A stretch of 64,000 nt of DNA from Diabrotica undecimpunctata (Eukaryota > Arthropoda > Insecta > Coleoptera > Chrysomelidae), in assembly GCF_040954645.1 (NCBI RefSeq), contig NC_092807.1, positions 57,019,739 through 57,083,738 of the forward strand. The letters are read 5' to 3'. The notes beneath the pieces were generated by a model. That model saw only the letters and a program-made list of their open reading frames with translations. It did no database searches and was not told where the DNA came from. Shown here in pieces: positions 21,722 to 30,918 of the stretch; the stretch's first letter is position 1; every line of letters starts with the position of its first letter. Both the position numbers and the translations under genes were made by a program.

Positions 21722-22301
21722 CCGATTCAAGAGACAGTTGCAAGACAGGGGAATAGGGACAAATTTTGTCAGTATCCGACATCCTAAAAGTAATCCGTCA
21801 GAACGTTTTATACAAGAGACTACAAAATTCCTCCGCATTGCTGCCATTGGACAACATCGACGATGGGATAGGAAAGTGGCAGAAATCGAAAACGACTTGA
21901 ACACCACTCCAAGTACGGTGACAAAAGAGACGCCGGAATATGTCATGAAGGGTATTATGCCAGTACGGCCATGGGAAGAACCGGAGCAGAGAGAGTATCA
22001 AATAGTATTGGAAACTGTTCGAAGGAGGCTGCAGCGCAGTAATGAAAAATATCTCCAAAGGCAAATCCAGAATAGAAAACGAAGACCAGTGACTTTCCAG
22101 AAGGGAGAAAAGGTGCTTGTAAGGGCGTTACGAGTATCAAATCTCACGGGGGACGTGTGCGCAAAGCTAATGCCTATTTTCGAGGGTCCATACATCATAC
22201 AAAATGAAAATGGAATAAACAGCTATGTTCTTAGACATGTAGAATCAGAAAAGATACGAGGAGTTTACAATATCCAGGATGTGTACAAATACCATGAATA
22301 A
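21722..22301 (+). pseudogene. Integrase C-terminal part, out of frame
   Basis: From about 21723 another frame resumes integrase: RQLQDRGIGTNFVSIRHP, then NPSERFIQE with the catalytic Glu. Next comes a helical region and a GPY-like module (FEGPYIIQNENGINSYVL, about 22180-22240). Compared with element 3, the segment holding the second catalytic Asp (an SDN/IDN-type block) is missing between GTPRKIL and RQLQ. A small deletion plus frameshift therefore inactivates the integrase of this copy. It ends at TAA 22301, about 155 bp before the 3' LTR. Confidence 0.8.
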
Positions 22302-22456
22302 AAATAGTATAGATTTTAAGATGGAGTAATAAAAATTTAGGATAGGATAAAATGACTACAAAAGAAAAATTTTGTGTTGAGAGAAAATAATATTTTTTTT
22401 GGTTACACTTAAAAAAAAAGAACATTTGTATCTCAAAACAAGGCGGGGATTTTTTA

Positions 22457-23774
22457 TGGATCAGTTTATCGATCAGAAATAGAATAAAGAATTTTTTTAT
22501 TATTTTTATATATACCGCGGGCATATAAGTTAAAATACAACCCTGTACTTATTTGTAGTAGTTAGAATAAGAGAAGACATTGTTTCCGTGACGGACCAGT
22601 TTTTCCTTGAAAGACTGAGTGAATAGTGAAAGGACAATGGAACCCGTATAATTATATATTTAAGGAATAAACTTTGTAATTGTATTTTGCGGTGGACATT
22701 TTTCGAAAGTAAATAAGAATTAGATTTAGATATGAGATAACAAGAATTTGGAAGCTTATTTCTGTTGAAAAAGGCAAAATTAGTAATGGTTTCTGAAAAG
22801 TAATTTGAGTGAAAGTAGTTTATTTGTTTTAAATATTATGTTGGAAATTTTCTAAATCGGAAATAAGTGGGAAAGATGAATGCTTATGATTGGTTTAAAA
22901 AGGAATGATGGGGAATGAGAGAGTTGAGAAGATTTGTCTGGGGAGATTGAAAAGATTATTATGTTACCGGCAGACCAGAAGAGAAGACGTGTTTTTCGTG
23001 TAGTCAATCTGAGTACCAGTGTTTTCGTGTGTTAGTGAAAAAGGTGGAAGCTGAGAGCAGATCAAAATCGAGAAGATTAATACCTCTTTTGAGTCTGCAT
23101 AGTCCACGAGATACAACTGAGAAAGAAAGGAGAATTTGTGAATAAAGAGTACCGGTCAAAAGAGGCTTGGGCTTGTGTTTTCGGAGGAGTAGTTTGCTGG
23201 TATGCGGTTTGGATCGATGCTGAGAACGGGAAAGATTTGATGGTAGCCGGACATAATCAATCAAGGAAGGAACTGTGGTTTGATCGAGCGGAGACATCAT
23301 TGGTGTAAAAAATAAAGGTCAGTCAAATAATTTGAATGAAAGAAAACCTCTAAGATATTCTAAAGATAAAATCAAATATAAACGTACGAACTAAGATTCC
23401 AAGTTTCAAAGAGTTATTTTTTTGTGAATAAATTATATTTTATATGGTCAATTTTTTTTGTGGATATTATTATAAAAAACAGATCAATAGATAGTTTGTA
23501 ATTAAAATTAAATTTAGAGTATAGGAGTTTGTTGGGAAAGATAATTACCCACAAAAGTTATTTACTAATATTCAACGTATTGCTTATTGAAAATAAATAA
23601 TAATTTGTGTGCATATTTATGTTGTTTTAATGTTAGTTCCGTTTCCTGTTCTATCCCGATTATGAGCAACTAGAAGATACTGAACCCACTCGAAGAGATA
23701 TATAAAGTAAAGTGATTAAAGTAAAATTAAGAGCACCCTGAGAATTTTTAATAGTAATTGATTTGTATGACTCT
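22457..23774 (+). repeat. 3' LTR of Ty3/Gypsy element 1, truncated
   Basis: It matches 16016-17332 and then diverges after GTATGACTCT. The terminal ~240 bp of the LTR, including its CA end, are absent. Unrelated AT-rich sequence and a pogo-like element follow. Confidence 0.85.
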
Positions 23775-23874
23775 GCATAAATTAGTGAATTAATTAATTA
23801 AATAATTGGATTAATTAAATTAGTATTAATTAATAATAAAACATCATAAAGCAGATCACAACAATATATAGTAA

Positions 23875-24880
23875 TCTCTTTTTATAACGATTCCCTATAT
23901 AACGATAATTCCTCTATAACGATGAAACGATGGAAATAGTAAAAATTGCTTGGTTCGTTATAAGGACAATGTATTATTTCTTTCTCTATACTGATATCGT
24001 TCTTTCTTTATAGCAATGACTTTTTAGAGTTCAATAGTCGATGACAACTGTGTTATTGTGTTTACAGTTTAGACTACCTGAGTCACTGAGTGGCAAGGTC
24101 ATTGTCCAGCGGTTGTTTTGTTTGGCGCGTAAGGAATGCAGCCACTCATTCAGGACTTTTGAGACGGCTTTTCATTTCCAGTTTGAGTCGTGTGTCAGTG
24201 TATCAACAGTCAACATGTTTTCGAAAAAGCGTACAGTGCTCTCGGTGGAGGAAAAGTTATCGATAACTCAAGAAATAGAGAAAGGTGAAAAGCAATCGGA
24301 TGTCTTTCGATGTACGGGGCTGTCTCAGTCAACTGTGGCCACGATATGGAAGGACGGAAAAAAGAGGTTTGAAGTGGAGATGGAGGGCGGTAGCAGTAAA
24401 AAGTTGCGGAAACCTCAGCACGAAGATTTAGATCGCGTTATGTTTCAGTGGTTTCAGCAGCAGCGTATAAACCATATTCCACTTTCTGGACTTGTGGTCA
24501 AGACAAAAGCTGAGTTTTTTGCAACTGAGCTTGGAATTGAGAATGTCAAGGCATCTGAGAGTTGGATGAGCAAGTGGAAGCTGCGGCACAAGATCAACTA
24601 CGACTAATCAGCGGACAAAAACCTAACGGATGATTGGCTAGAAATCGTGTGGCCTGAACTGAAGGCACGATATGCGTCAGACGACATTTTCAATGCTGAT
24701 GAGACTGGATTGATTTTTAAAATGGCATCAAACAGAACTTTAAAATTTAAATCGGAGAAGTGCGTGGTAGTGGAAAGCTCTCGAAGGAACGCATTACAGT
24801 TTTAGTGGCCACTAACATGACAGGTTCAGTGAAGCGAAAATTGTTAGTAATACGCAAGTCGAAAAAATACTCTGGTCTAA
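23875..24880 (+). mobile_element. pogo/Tigger-like DNA transposon fragment
   Basis: A cluster of TATAACGAT repeats (23886-23930, with an inverted copy CGTTATAAGG near 23957) looks like subterminal sequence. It precedes a CENP-B-type transposase that breaks off after the first catalytic Asp block. No right end was found before 25045. Confidence 0.65.
24215..24607 (+). pseudogene. Tigger/jerky-like transposase N-terminus
   Basis: The likely start is ATG 24215 (MFSKKRTVLSVEEKL). In-frame sequence upstream to 24041 looks like leader. Residues 1-55 form a CENP-B N-terminal helix-turn-helix, with KLSITQEIEKGEKQSDV and GLSQSTVATIWK. A second CENP-B-type HTH follows to about 125, ending SWMSKWKLRHKI. 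The frame stops at 24605 (YD then TAA). Beyond it, in the same region, come WLEIVWPELKARYASDD and FNADETGLIFKM near 24690-24725, which is the first DDE_1 Asp. Frameshifts and truncation follow by about 24880. Known relatives are pogo-superfamily transposases that cut and paste at TA. This copy is dead. Confidence 0.8.
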
Positions 24881-25044
24881 AAATGAGATTATAATGTTAT
24901 GCCAACTGTTTGTTGTGCCAGTGTTATGCCAATTTTAATATCTAACAATAATTAACTAACTTAATTTCTCAATATCCGATTTTCTATTTATACATTTTTT
25001 ATTTTTCTGTATATGTGTAATTTCTAAAGTAATAGGTGGTAAAT

Positions 25045-25500
25045 ACTGTCCTTATTCTTCTTGGTTCAAGAATTTTGTCGATTTATTCAGTGACACCTAA
25101 TATATAAGGAAGAAAAGCTTTTGAAGTATGATCAGGAGGTAAGTTTTTGGATTGAGATCCTATAGATGTGATTTTCGCGGTAACCATTTTGGATGAGTGA
25201 TCTTCTCAAAGTAGAAACCTCAGTAGGTCCGCTTGCATCATCGTAAAGGCTTATTGATCTCGAGACAACGGTATTAATAACTAAAATAATTTGTAAAGGT
25301 GGATGATTAAAGCTGGCATGCGAGTTATGATTGGTATGGATTGATTTTCAGTAAACAGAGTAATGAAAACTTTGGAATTAGTTTTTCTTTATGATAATGT
25401 CAACAAACGGTAGAGATGAATCAGTTTACATCTCCATCGTGACCTTAATACTAGACTAAATACCATTGAGATGGGTTTGGAACGTTACTTAAGCTCCCAT
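25045..25500 (-). pseudogene. Decayed Penelope-like element fragment
   Basis: Nucleotide-level resemblance to the PLE gene at 8800-9957 is visible in several blocks. TCAGTGACAC..AATATA.GGAAGAAAAGC (25090-25125) matches 9283-9318. TAAACAGAGT (25350) matches 9580-9590. A block with TCTCCATCGTGACC (25432-25445) sits where TTCCATTGTGAATT lies in the PLE. No frame is left. The order and spacing are those of the RT thumb region on the minus strand. Confidence 0.7.
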
Positions 25501-27039
25501 AAAGGAAAAACAGCTGAAACAATAATGGCATAAGAATGCTAGACTTCTCTATGATGAACAATGTAGTAATAACTATTACATTTTTTGGACACAAGAGAAG
25601 TTAAAAGTAGAGAAAAGAAATCGATAATTAATTACATGTTGGTAGAAAAAAAAAATAACTATAAACTATAGTAGTAGTAACGAAAATTAAACCAAAATAA
25701 GTCAGAACTAAACGAGAAGAAAACAGAAAAAATAAATAACAGCACTACCATTTAATTAACATTAGTGAACTTATTCAGTTTTTTTTTATGTTTTTTTTTT
25801 CGTTTAGTTTGTTATATTTTTAATGTTCTTTGACTCTCCTAAATTTACTCCGCATTCAAACTCCCTGTATACAAAATTAACTAAATGCACTACATACGCT
25901 CCATATAACATACAGTCCTTGTTAGCCATAGTTTCTGTAACAATATATAATGTAATTATAGAATTTTTTTCAGACACATGCATAGCTTTATAAATCTGGT
26001 ACTCGTTCATGGAAATTTTCATGAGTGTGTATAGGGTTAGACTTGTACCCTTTGTTTATCCTATATGTAACAATACCTTATCCGTGATCAAGTATTGTTT
26101 ATCTGTTAAAATAAATGTCTTGACGGACCCCTAGACGAGAAGCGAGTGTGCTTGTATTTTCCTTCGACGTGTTCTTCTATTAATTATTCGTCTATTTCGT
26201 TTTAGGGATATCGCTGTGCATTTGTCTGAGGGAAATAATCTGTACTTATGTGTATATACTTTCTTAAGGAATATATTATAACCTTTCGAGACTGGCTGAA
26301 TGACGAAAGTCTATGCCACAAAAAAAAATATTTTTAATGTTAAGTTATCGTATAGTTTTCATACCATCACAAAAACCTACAAATTGTTTTTTAAGTAAAA
26401 ACGCTTATAAGTATTATAATAAACTAATGAAGTAGTTGACGTCTTTCATTTGCCAATAATTAACCGATCAAACCTCTGCATTTATCGATTGAATACATTT
26501 TAAAATAAAATTTTAAGCATTGTTTGTTCCTATATCTAAAAATTTCTGTAAACCTCTGTAGCAGTAGTCAACCAAAGAGTGTAGTCTATATATAAAATTA
26601 AGTCTGGTGTTTATATTTAATAATAATTATTTAAGTAACAATATAGCTAAGTTAAATTGAATTTTAATAATCTGAAAGGTTATCCTACATATACAAAATT
26701 AATAGGTATGGTCCTTACGAAATACTTAGCTAAACTTGTGTCGTAATCAATAAAACAGAGCCTGTGATATATTTCTTCATCGCCCTGATGCAATAATGTT
26801 GTCAAAATAATTCCCCTACGTATTTGTTATAAGCTTTCTTAATATAATTATGAGCAATATATAACATTGAAGGTGATTGATTGAAAACACAATTTAAAAA
26901 TAAATTGTTGTGCGAATTTAAAATGTAACAGAGGGAAGTTAAGTTATTTTTTTACGACAGATAAAAATATACCTTGATATATAGAAATATAAAAATCAAT
27001 TTCAGGTATAACTTTTCTTTATTATTTATATATAATATT

Positions 27040-27042
<3 letters not shown>
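25501..27042. other. No gene recognised
   Basis: AT-rich sequence without motifs. A 72-codon minus-strand frame at 25804-26022 is unsupported. Confidence 0.5.

Positions 27043-27090
<48 letters not shown>
27043..27090. repeat. (TA)n tract
   Basis: About 48 bp of TA, just upstream of the PLE-like terminal sequence at 27091-27250. Confidence 0.95.
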
Positions 27091-27092
<2 letters not shown>

Positions 27093-27195
27093 AATAAGAA
27101 AAAGGAAGTACTTGTGACTCGTTTGGAACAAATATATAACTGTTTTGGGTGGGTTGGAGTCAATAAAAGGGCTATTGGTTAACTATTTTTTTAAT

Positions 27196-27234
27196 CTCGA
27201 GCTTTCAATTGTGTTTACAATTATTATCAAGAGC
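27196..27234 (-). other. Degenerate hammerhead-like core
   Basis: Read on the minus strand: CTC TTGATAA, helix II AATTGT/ACAATT, GAAAGCTC, GAG. The layout matches the PLE ribozyme cores, with palindrome AGCT after GAA and CTC/GAG as helix I. The CUGANGA block is altered (TTGATAA), so activity is doubtful. Confidence 0.45.
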
Positions 27235-27443
27235 TAAAAAAGACAAAATATCTTACAAGGTTGAACTACAAAGAAAAAACAATTTTTGTTAACTTACCAA
27301 ATAAAAATTAGTTTAGTAAATAAAAATTGCTGCTAATACAGCTTACAAATAATTAATATAAAAATGTCCTAATCTAATAAATGCTTCTCTGCAAATTTTT
27401 TATAATTTTGAAAACATTTTTTTAATACAAAAATAATTGAATT

Positions 27444-28188
27444 TATAAATAAGTTAAAATAGCAACCAATTACAAATAAGCCTCAATGTCATAAATGCCA
27501 ACATAAAATTTTTTTTTTTGACAATTATATTGCCAAAAGTAAAATTTCCTTTAAACATTGTTTTTTGTTTAGTAACAAAAAAGAAGAAGATTTATTCACC
27601 GTTGACAGATGTCTGAAAAAATGTAACAGATATAATGGAGAATTAAATATGACATTTTACAAGTTAATATAATTATAAATTTTGCTTAGATTTTGAATTT
27701 CTGATTAATTCAAATCGCATTATTTCTCACAAAAGTGATTGCAGAATCAAAAAACCATCTTGTGCTTTGGCAGAGCATGTAATCGATAAAGACCATATTA
27801 TGGATTTTGATAACATTAAAATTTTATGTAGTGAAAGTAATAAATTTAAAAGGACTTTTTTGGAAATGGTTTGTATTAGCAAAAGTGATAATAATTTAAA
27901 CAAAAGATCAGAAATTCAAAATCTAAGGAAAATTTATAATTATATTCTTTCTTTATGATTTATATATAAAACTTGTAAAATGTCATATTTAATTCTCCAT
28001 ATATCTGTTAAATTTTTTCAGACATCTGTCAACGGTGAATAAATCTTCTTCTTTTTTTTACTAAACAAAAAAGAATGTTTAAACGAAATTTTACTTTTGG
28101 CAATATAATTGTCAAAAATAAAAATTTTATGTTGGCATTTATGACATTGAGGCTTATTTGTAATTGGTTGCTATTTTAACTTATTTAT
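27444..28188. repeat. Inverted repeat bracketing a GIY-YIG fragment
   Basis: The arms 27444-27666 and 27969-28188 are about 220 bp each. They share blocks such as AGCAACCAATTACAAATAAG, CCGTTGACAGATGTCTGAA and GACATTTTACAAGTT in opposite orientation. About 300 bp lie between. The layout equals a PLE with inverted terminal repeats and a nearly complete internal deletion. Confidence 0.75.
27715..27958 (+). pseudogene. C-terminal GIY-YIG piece of a Penelope-like protein
   Basis: The frame reads CALAEHVIDKDHIMDF, then ESNKFKRTFLEMVCI and a tail RSEIQNLRKIYNYIL. It is preceded by HKSDCRIK (27727-27750). This is the last third of a PLE GIY-YIG nuclease: the His-rich block, the (F/L)KESLYI-like block with its Glu, and the terminal helix. 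It ends at 27956-27958, about 10 bp before the right inverted arm. A close relative of the terminal part is found at 38625-38740. Confidence 0.75.
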
Positions 28189-28431
28189 ACATCGTTCCCC
28201 TGTCGTCGTTCGTGCAGTAAAGAGCTACTTACTGTCAACGAAGAAAAGAGGTGAGTGTTTGTGCCAAATAGAACAGAATCAAACCTATCCTTGTAAATTG
28301 AACAGGTATTTTGAGCATTGTACTTTGTTGTAATATTATTTTAAATTTTAGTTTGATAAAAATAATTTTTTATTCATTTTTTGTGACCAAAAATTTGACA
28401 TTTCTGACTGATTCTTTATGAATAAGGTGGA

Positions 28432-28448
28432 GGGGGGGTTACCCCCCC
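28432..28448 (+). promoter_or_regulatory. G7/C7 hairpin in the non-LTR leader
   Basis: Seven G, the loop TTA and seven C form a perfect hairpin 46 nt before the ORF1 start. The surroundings are AT-rich. It could act on translation or reverse transcription, which is not testable from sequence. Confidence 0.6.
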
Positions 28449-28494
28449 TGATCCCAATGTAAATAAAAAGTTAAATTCAACTGTCACTGTCAAT

Positions 28495-29099
28495 ATGTAT
28501 TCTGAAAAAGACGTTGGTCCGTTTTTTGTGTTTATAGAGTCAACAAATATAAATAATATTAGAGTTGGTTCTTTTAATAATATAAAAATTGCAAGAAATA
28601 ATTTTAATTTAAAATTAAACAATATTAATAAAATTAGAAGCAAAGGTTCAAACAGAATTTCTGTAGAGTTTAATAATTATCAATCTGCAAATACATTCCT
28701 AAATAACAAAAATTTATTAGATCAAGGTTATAAAATTTATATACCTTTTAATTATATATCTTGTAAAGGTATTGTACGTCAAATAGATGTTGAAATAAAT
28801 GAAAATGAACTTATTGAATGTTGTTCTACTAACAGCGATATTCAAATTTTAAATTCTAAAAGGCTAAACAGGAGAGTAGTCAAAGGGGATACAACTACAT
28901 ACGAACCTACTGGTACAGTTTTGTTCACATTCAGTGGTGTTTTAATGCCTAAAACAATAAATTTTTACGATCTACCAAAATTGGTTAATGTGTACATTCC
29001 CCCAGTAACACAATGTTACAATTGTTTAAGATTTGGACACACCAAAACAAATTGTAAAGCAAAAGAAAAATGTATGAATTGTGGTGAACTTAAACATAC
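28495..29099 (+). CDS. ORF1 (Gag-like) of the non-LTR element, first part
   Basis: The first ~201 codons encode a basic, Asn-rich N-terminal region (NNIKIARNNFNLKLNNI). Then comes a segment typical of jockey-clade ORF1 proteins, including IPFNYISCKGIVRQIDVEIN, TYEPTGTVLFTFSG and LPKLVNVYIPPVTQC. The first zinc knuckle is CYNCLRFGHTKTNC (C-x2-C-x4-H-x4-C) and a second begins at CMNC just before the interruption. ORF1 proteins bind the element RNA in ribonucleoprotein particles. ATG 28495 follows the G7/C7 hairpin. After 29099 the LTR of element 2 begins, which closes the frame artificially a few codons later. Confidence 0.85.
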
Positions 29100-29499
29100 T
29101 GTTACGATAACTATCCTGGCCTAAAAATAACTGTAAAATATATGATGACTAATGCTAATATGTTTTAGATTTTACGAGATACTTCGATTTACCTGAATGA
29201 CCTTCCGGAATAAGGGCGAACCGATGCGAGGGAAATCCAGTTTGCCTTTACCGTTTCGCCATCGAAGGTTTTAGACTTCTCGAGATAACGGCACTGGTAT
29301 ATAATAACGGAACTCTAATTGAAGGGACAGTTAATAAAGAAGATTCGCGCTCGCGATATTGTTGTTACGCTCGCCTACTAATAAATTATTGTATATGTAG
29401 TGATAAATAAATAAATATCAGTTATTGTGCTTTTTAATGAATTAAGATAAGAACAAGACATTATAAATTAAAGACTTAACAATTAATAAATTCACAACA
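29100..29499 (+). repeat. 5' LTR of element 2
   Basis: 400 bp, TG...CA. It differs from the 3' copy at about three positions (in GAGATACTT/GAGAGACTT, AAGGGCGA/AAGAGCGA and CTTCTCGAG/CTTTTCGAG). It holds a TATATAATAACGG promoter-like block at about 29299-29311. Confidence 0.96.
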
Positions 29500-29500
29500 A

Positions 29501-29520
29501 ATGGTGGCAGAAGTGAGATC
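29501..29520 (+). other. Primer-binding site of element 2
   Basis: TGGTGGCAGAAGTGAGATC directly follows the LTR, the usual position and type of tRNA primer site for insect Ty3/Gypsy elements. Confidence 0.75.
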
Positions 29521-29569
29521 GAACATAAATTAGACTTATAATAATAATACAAGTGAATATTTGTAAATT

Positions 29570-30847
29570 GTGAAAATGACGACGATTTATGAGCTGACAG
29601 TGACTAATTTAAGAAGACATCTTGAAGACAGAGAATTAGCTTCTACCGGAAAAAAGGCTGAGTTAGTCCAACGACTAAAGAACGCTTTGCTAGAAGAAGG
29701 ACTAGATCCAGAGACTTATATATTTGAAGATGCTGTCATCTCGTCGATTTCGAAATTAGAGAACAAAGTTTCCGGTGATATCGCATCATTAGAGAACAAA
29801 GTTTCTGGCGATATTTCGAAAGTTTCCGGCGACATCGCTTCTTTAGAAAGCAAAGTTTCTAACATGATTTCTTCCCTGGAAAGCAAAGTTTCTGCTAACA
29901 TCTCTTCAGAAATCTCTAAAGTCACTTCTGAGATGTCTGCCCTGGACGATAGAATATCTTCGTTAAAAAACCAAGTTGCTGCCGATAAGTTGGCCTTCGA
30001 AGAAAAGATTAAAGAGATGGAAAGGAAGATGGAAGAAACAGGGACAGCAGAGAGAGGTAACAATCCGATTACAGTGGAGATAAAAGAAGACGAGACGAAA
30101 TTTAAGTTGGAGACACGGCCGAAATTTGAAGGAAGTGGAGGTTTTATTCATGTTAAAGTCCCAACTTTCGACGGAAAATCATCATGGAACAACTACATGA
30201 AACAGTTCGAATCAGCCGCAAGAGCAAATGGATGGTCTGAAAAAGAAAAGGCTGTAAACCTGACTATCGCTCTTCGAGGAGATGCCTTAGATGTGCTTCA
30301 GACCATAGCCGTAGAGGAGACCGATGATTTCGAACAACTGAAGAAGAGGTTAAATATGCGATATGGCCACGAACATTTGGAGCATGTATATCAGTCACAG
30401 CTTAAAAATCGTAGACAGAAGAAAGATGAGGCTCTTCAAGAATATGAGGTAGATATTGCCAGATTAGTACGATATGCTTATCCAACAGCTCCCGAAGACA
30501 TGATGGAAAAATTGGCCGTTCAAACGTTTATTGATGGTCTTCGTGATCATGAAATGCAGAGAACACTGCGATTAGCTCGTCACAAGACGCTGGTTGATGT
30601 CCTATCCGCCGCGCTCGAATACGAGTCAGCTACGCAGACCTCTGGCGGGTACAGTAAAGCTAGGACTGTAAAAGAGGAAGGAGATGAAGATAAACTTGAC
30701 CAGCTCGTTAATATGATGAAAAGCATGACATACAAGAAAACGAAGACCATCAGATGCTGGAATTGTGGCGAAATAGGACACGTACGAAGCTCCTGTAAGC
30801 ACCCTAGGTACGACGCAAATCAAGAAACTCACCATCAGGAAAACTAG
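29570..30847 (+). CDS. gag: Gag of element 2 with N-terminal SAP domain
   Basis: 425 residues. Residues about 8-42 (YELTVTNLRRHLEDRELAS, then GKKAELVQRLKNAL) form a SAP motif, a helix-hairpin-helix that binds AT-rich DNA or chromatin. A coiled coil with repeated SLE(N/S)KVSGDI units spans about 60-160. A Retrotrans_gag-type capsid lies at about 195-345 (KVPTFDGKSSWNNYMKQFE, ALRGDALDVLQ). A CCHC knuckle CWNCGEIGHVRSSC lies at about 396-409. The frame is intact. The stop (30845-30847) lies inside the open pol frame, so a -1 shift nearby would give Gag-Pol. A SAP domain in Gag could tether particles or the pre-integration complex to chromatin; that role is inferred. Confidence 0.93.
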   Translation: MKMTTIYELTVTNLRRHLEDRELASTGKKAELVQRLKNALLEEGLDPETYIFEDAVISSISKLENKVSGDIASLENKVSGDISKVSGDIASLESKVSNMISSLESKVSANISSEISKVTSEMSALDDRISSLKNQVAADKLAFEEKIKEMERKMEETGTAERGNNPITVEIKEDETKFKLETRPKFEGSGGFIHVKVPTFDGKSSWNNYMKQFESAARANGWSEKEKAVNLTIALRGDALDVLQTIAVEETDDFEQLKKRLNMRYGHEHLEHVYQSQLKNRRQKKDEALQEYEVDIARLVRYAYPTAPEDMMEKLAVQTFIDGLRDHEMQRTLRLARHKTLVDVLSAALEYESATQTSGGYSKARTVKEEGDEDKLDQLVNMMKSMTYKKTKTIRCWNCGEIGHVRSSCKHPRYDANQETHHQEN

Positions 30848-30918
30848 AACGGGCCAGCCTTAGGGGGGCAGCTTCGACCCAAAACTTTTCCAAAGACCCT
30901 CTCATACTAATAGCTTCT

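Larger units (their letters stand above)
16016..23774 (+). mobile_element. Ty3/Gypsy element 1
   Basis: LTR, primer-binding-like site, gag, pol (PR-RT-RH-IN order) and LTR are all in one orientation, the Ty3/Gypsy order. By eye the LTRs differ at roughly 19 positions over about 1.3 kb, so the insertion is fairly recent. No env-like frame is present between pol (22301) and the 3' LTR. A purine stretch (AAGGCGGGGA, about 22440-22449) close to the 3' LTR is a candidate polypurine tract. The 3' LTR lacks its last ~240 bp. Confidence 0.9.

Noticed and set aside
22302..22456. Possible env gene downstream of pol (also 47269-47799)
   Set aside because: Too short or without frames; no signal peptide or membrane-anchor frame in either element.
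28432..28448. G-quadruplex
   Set aside because: Only one run of G is present; the sequence is a G/C hairpin, not four G runs.
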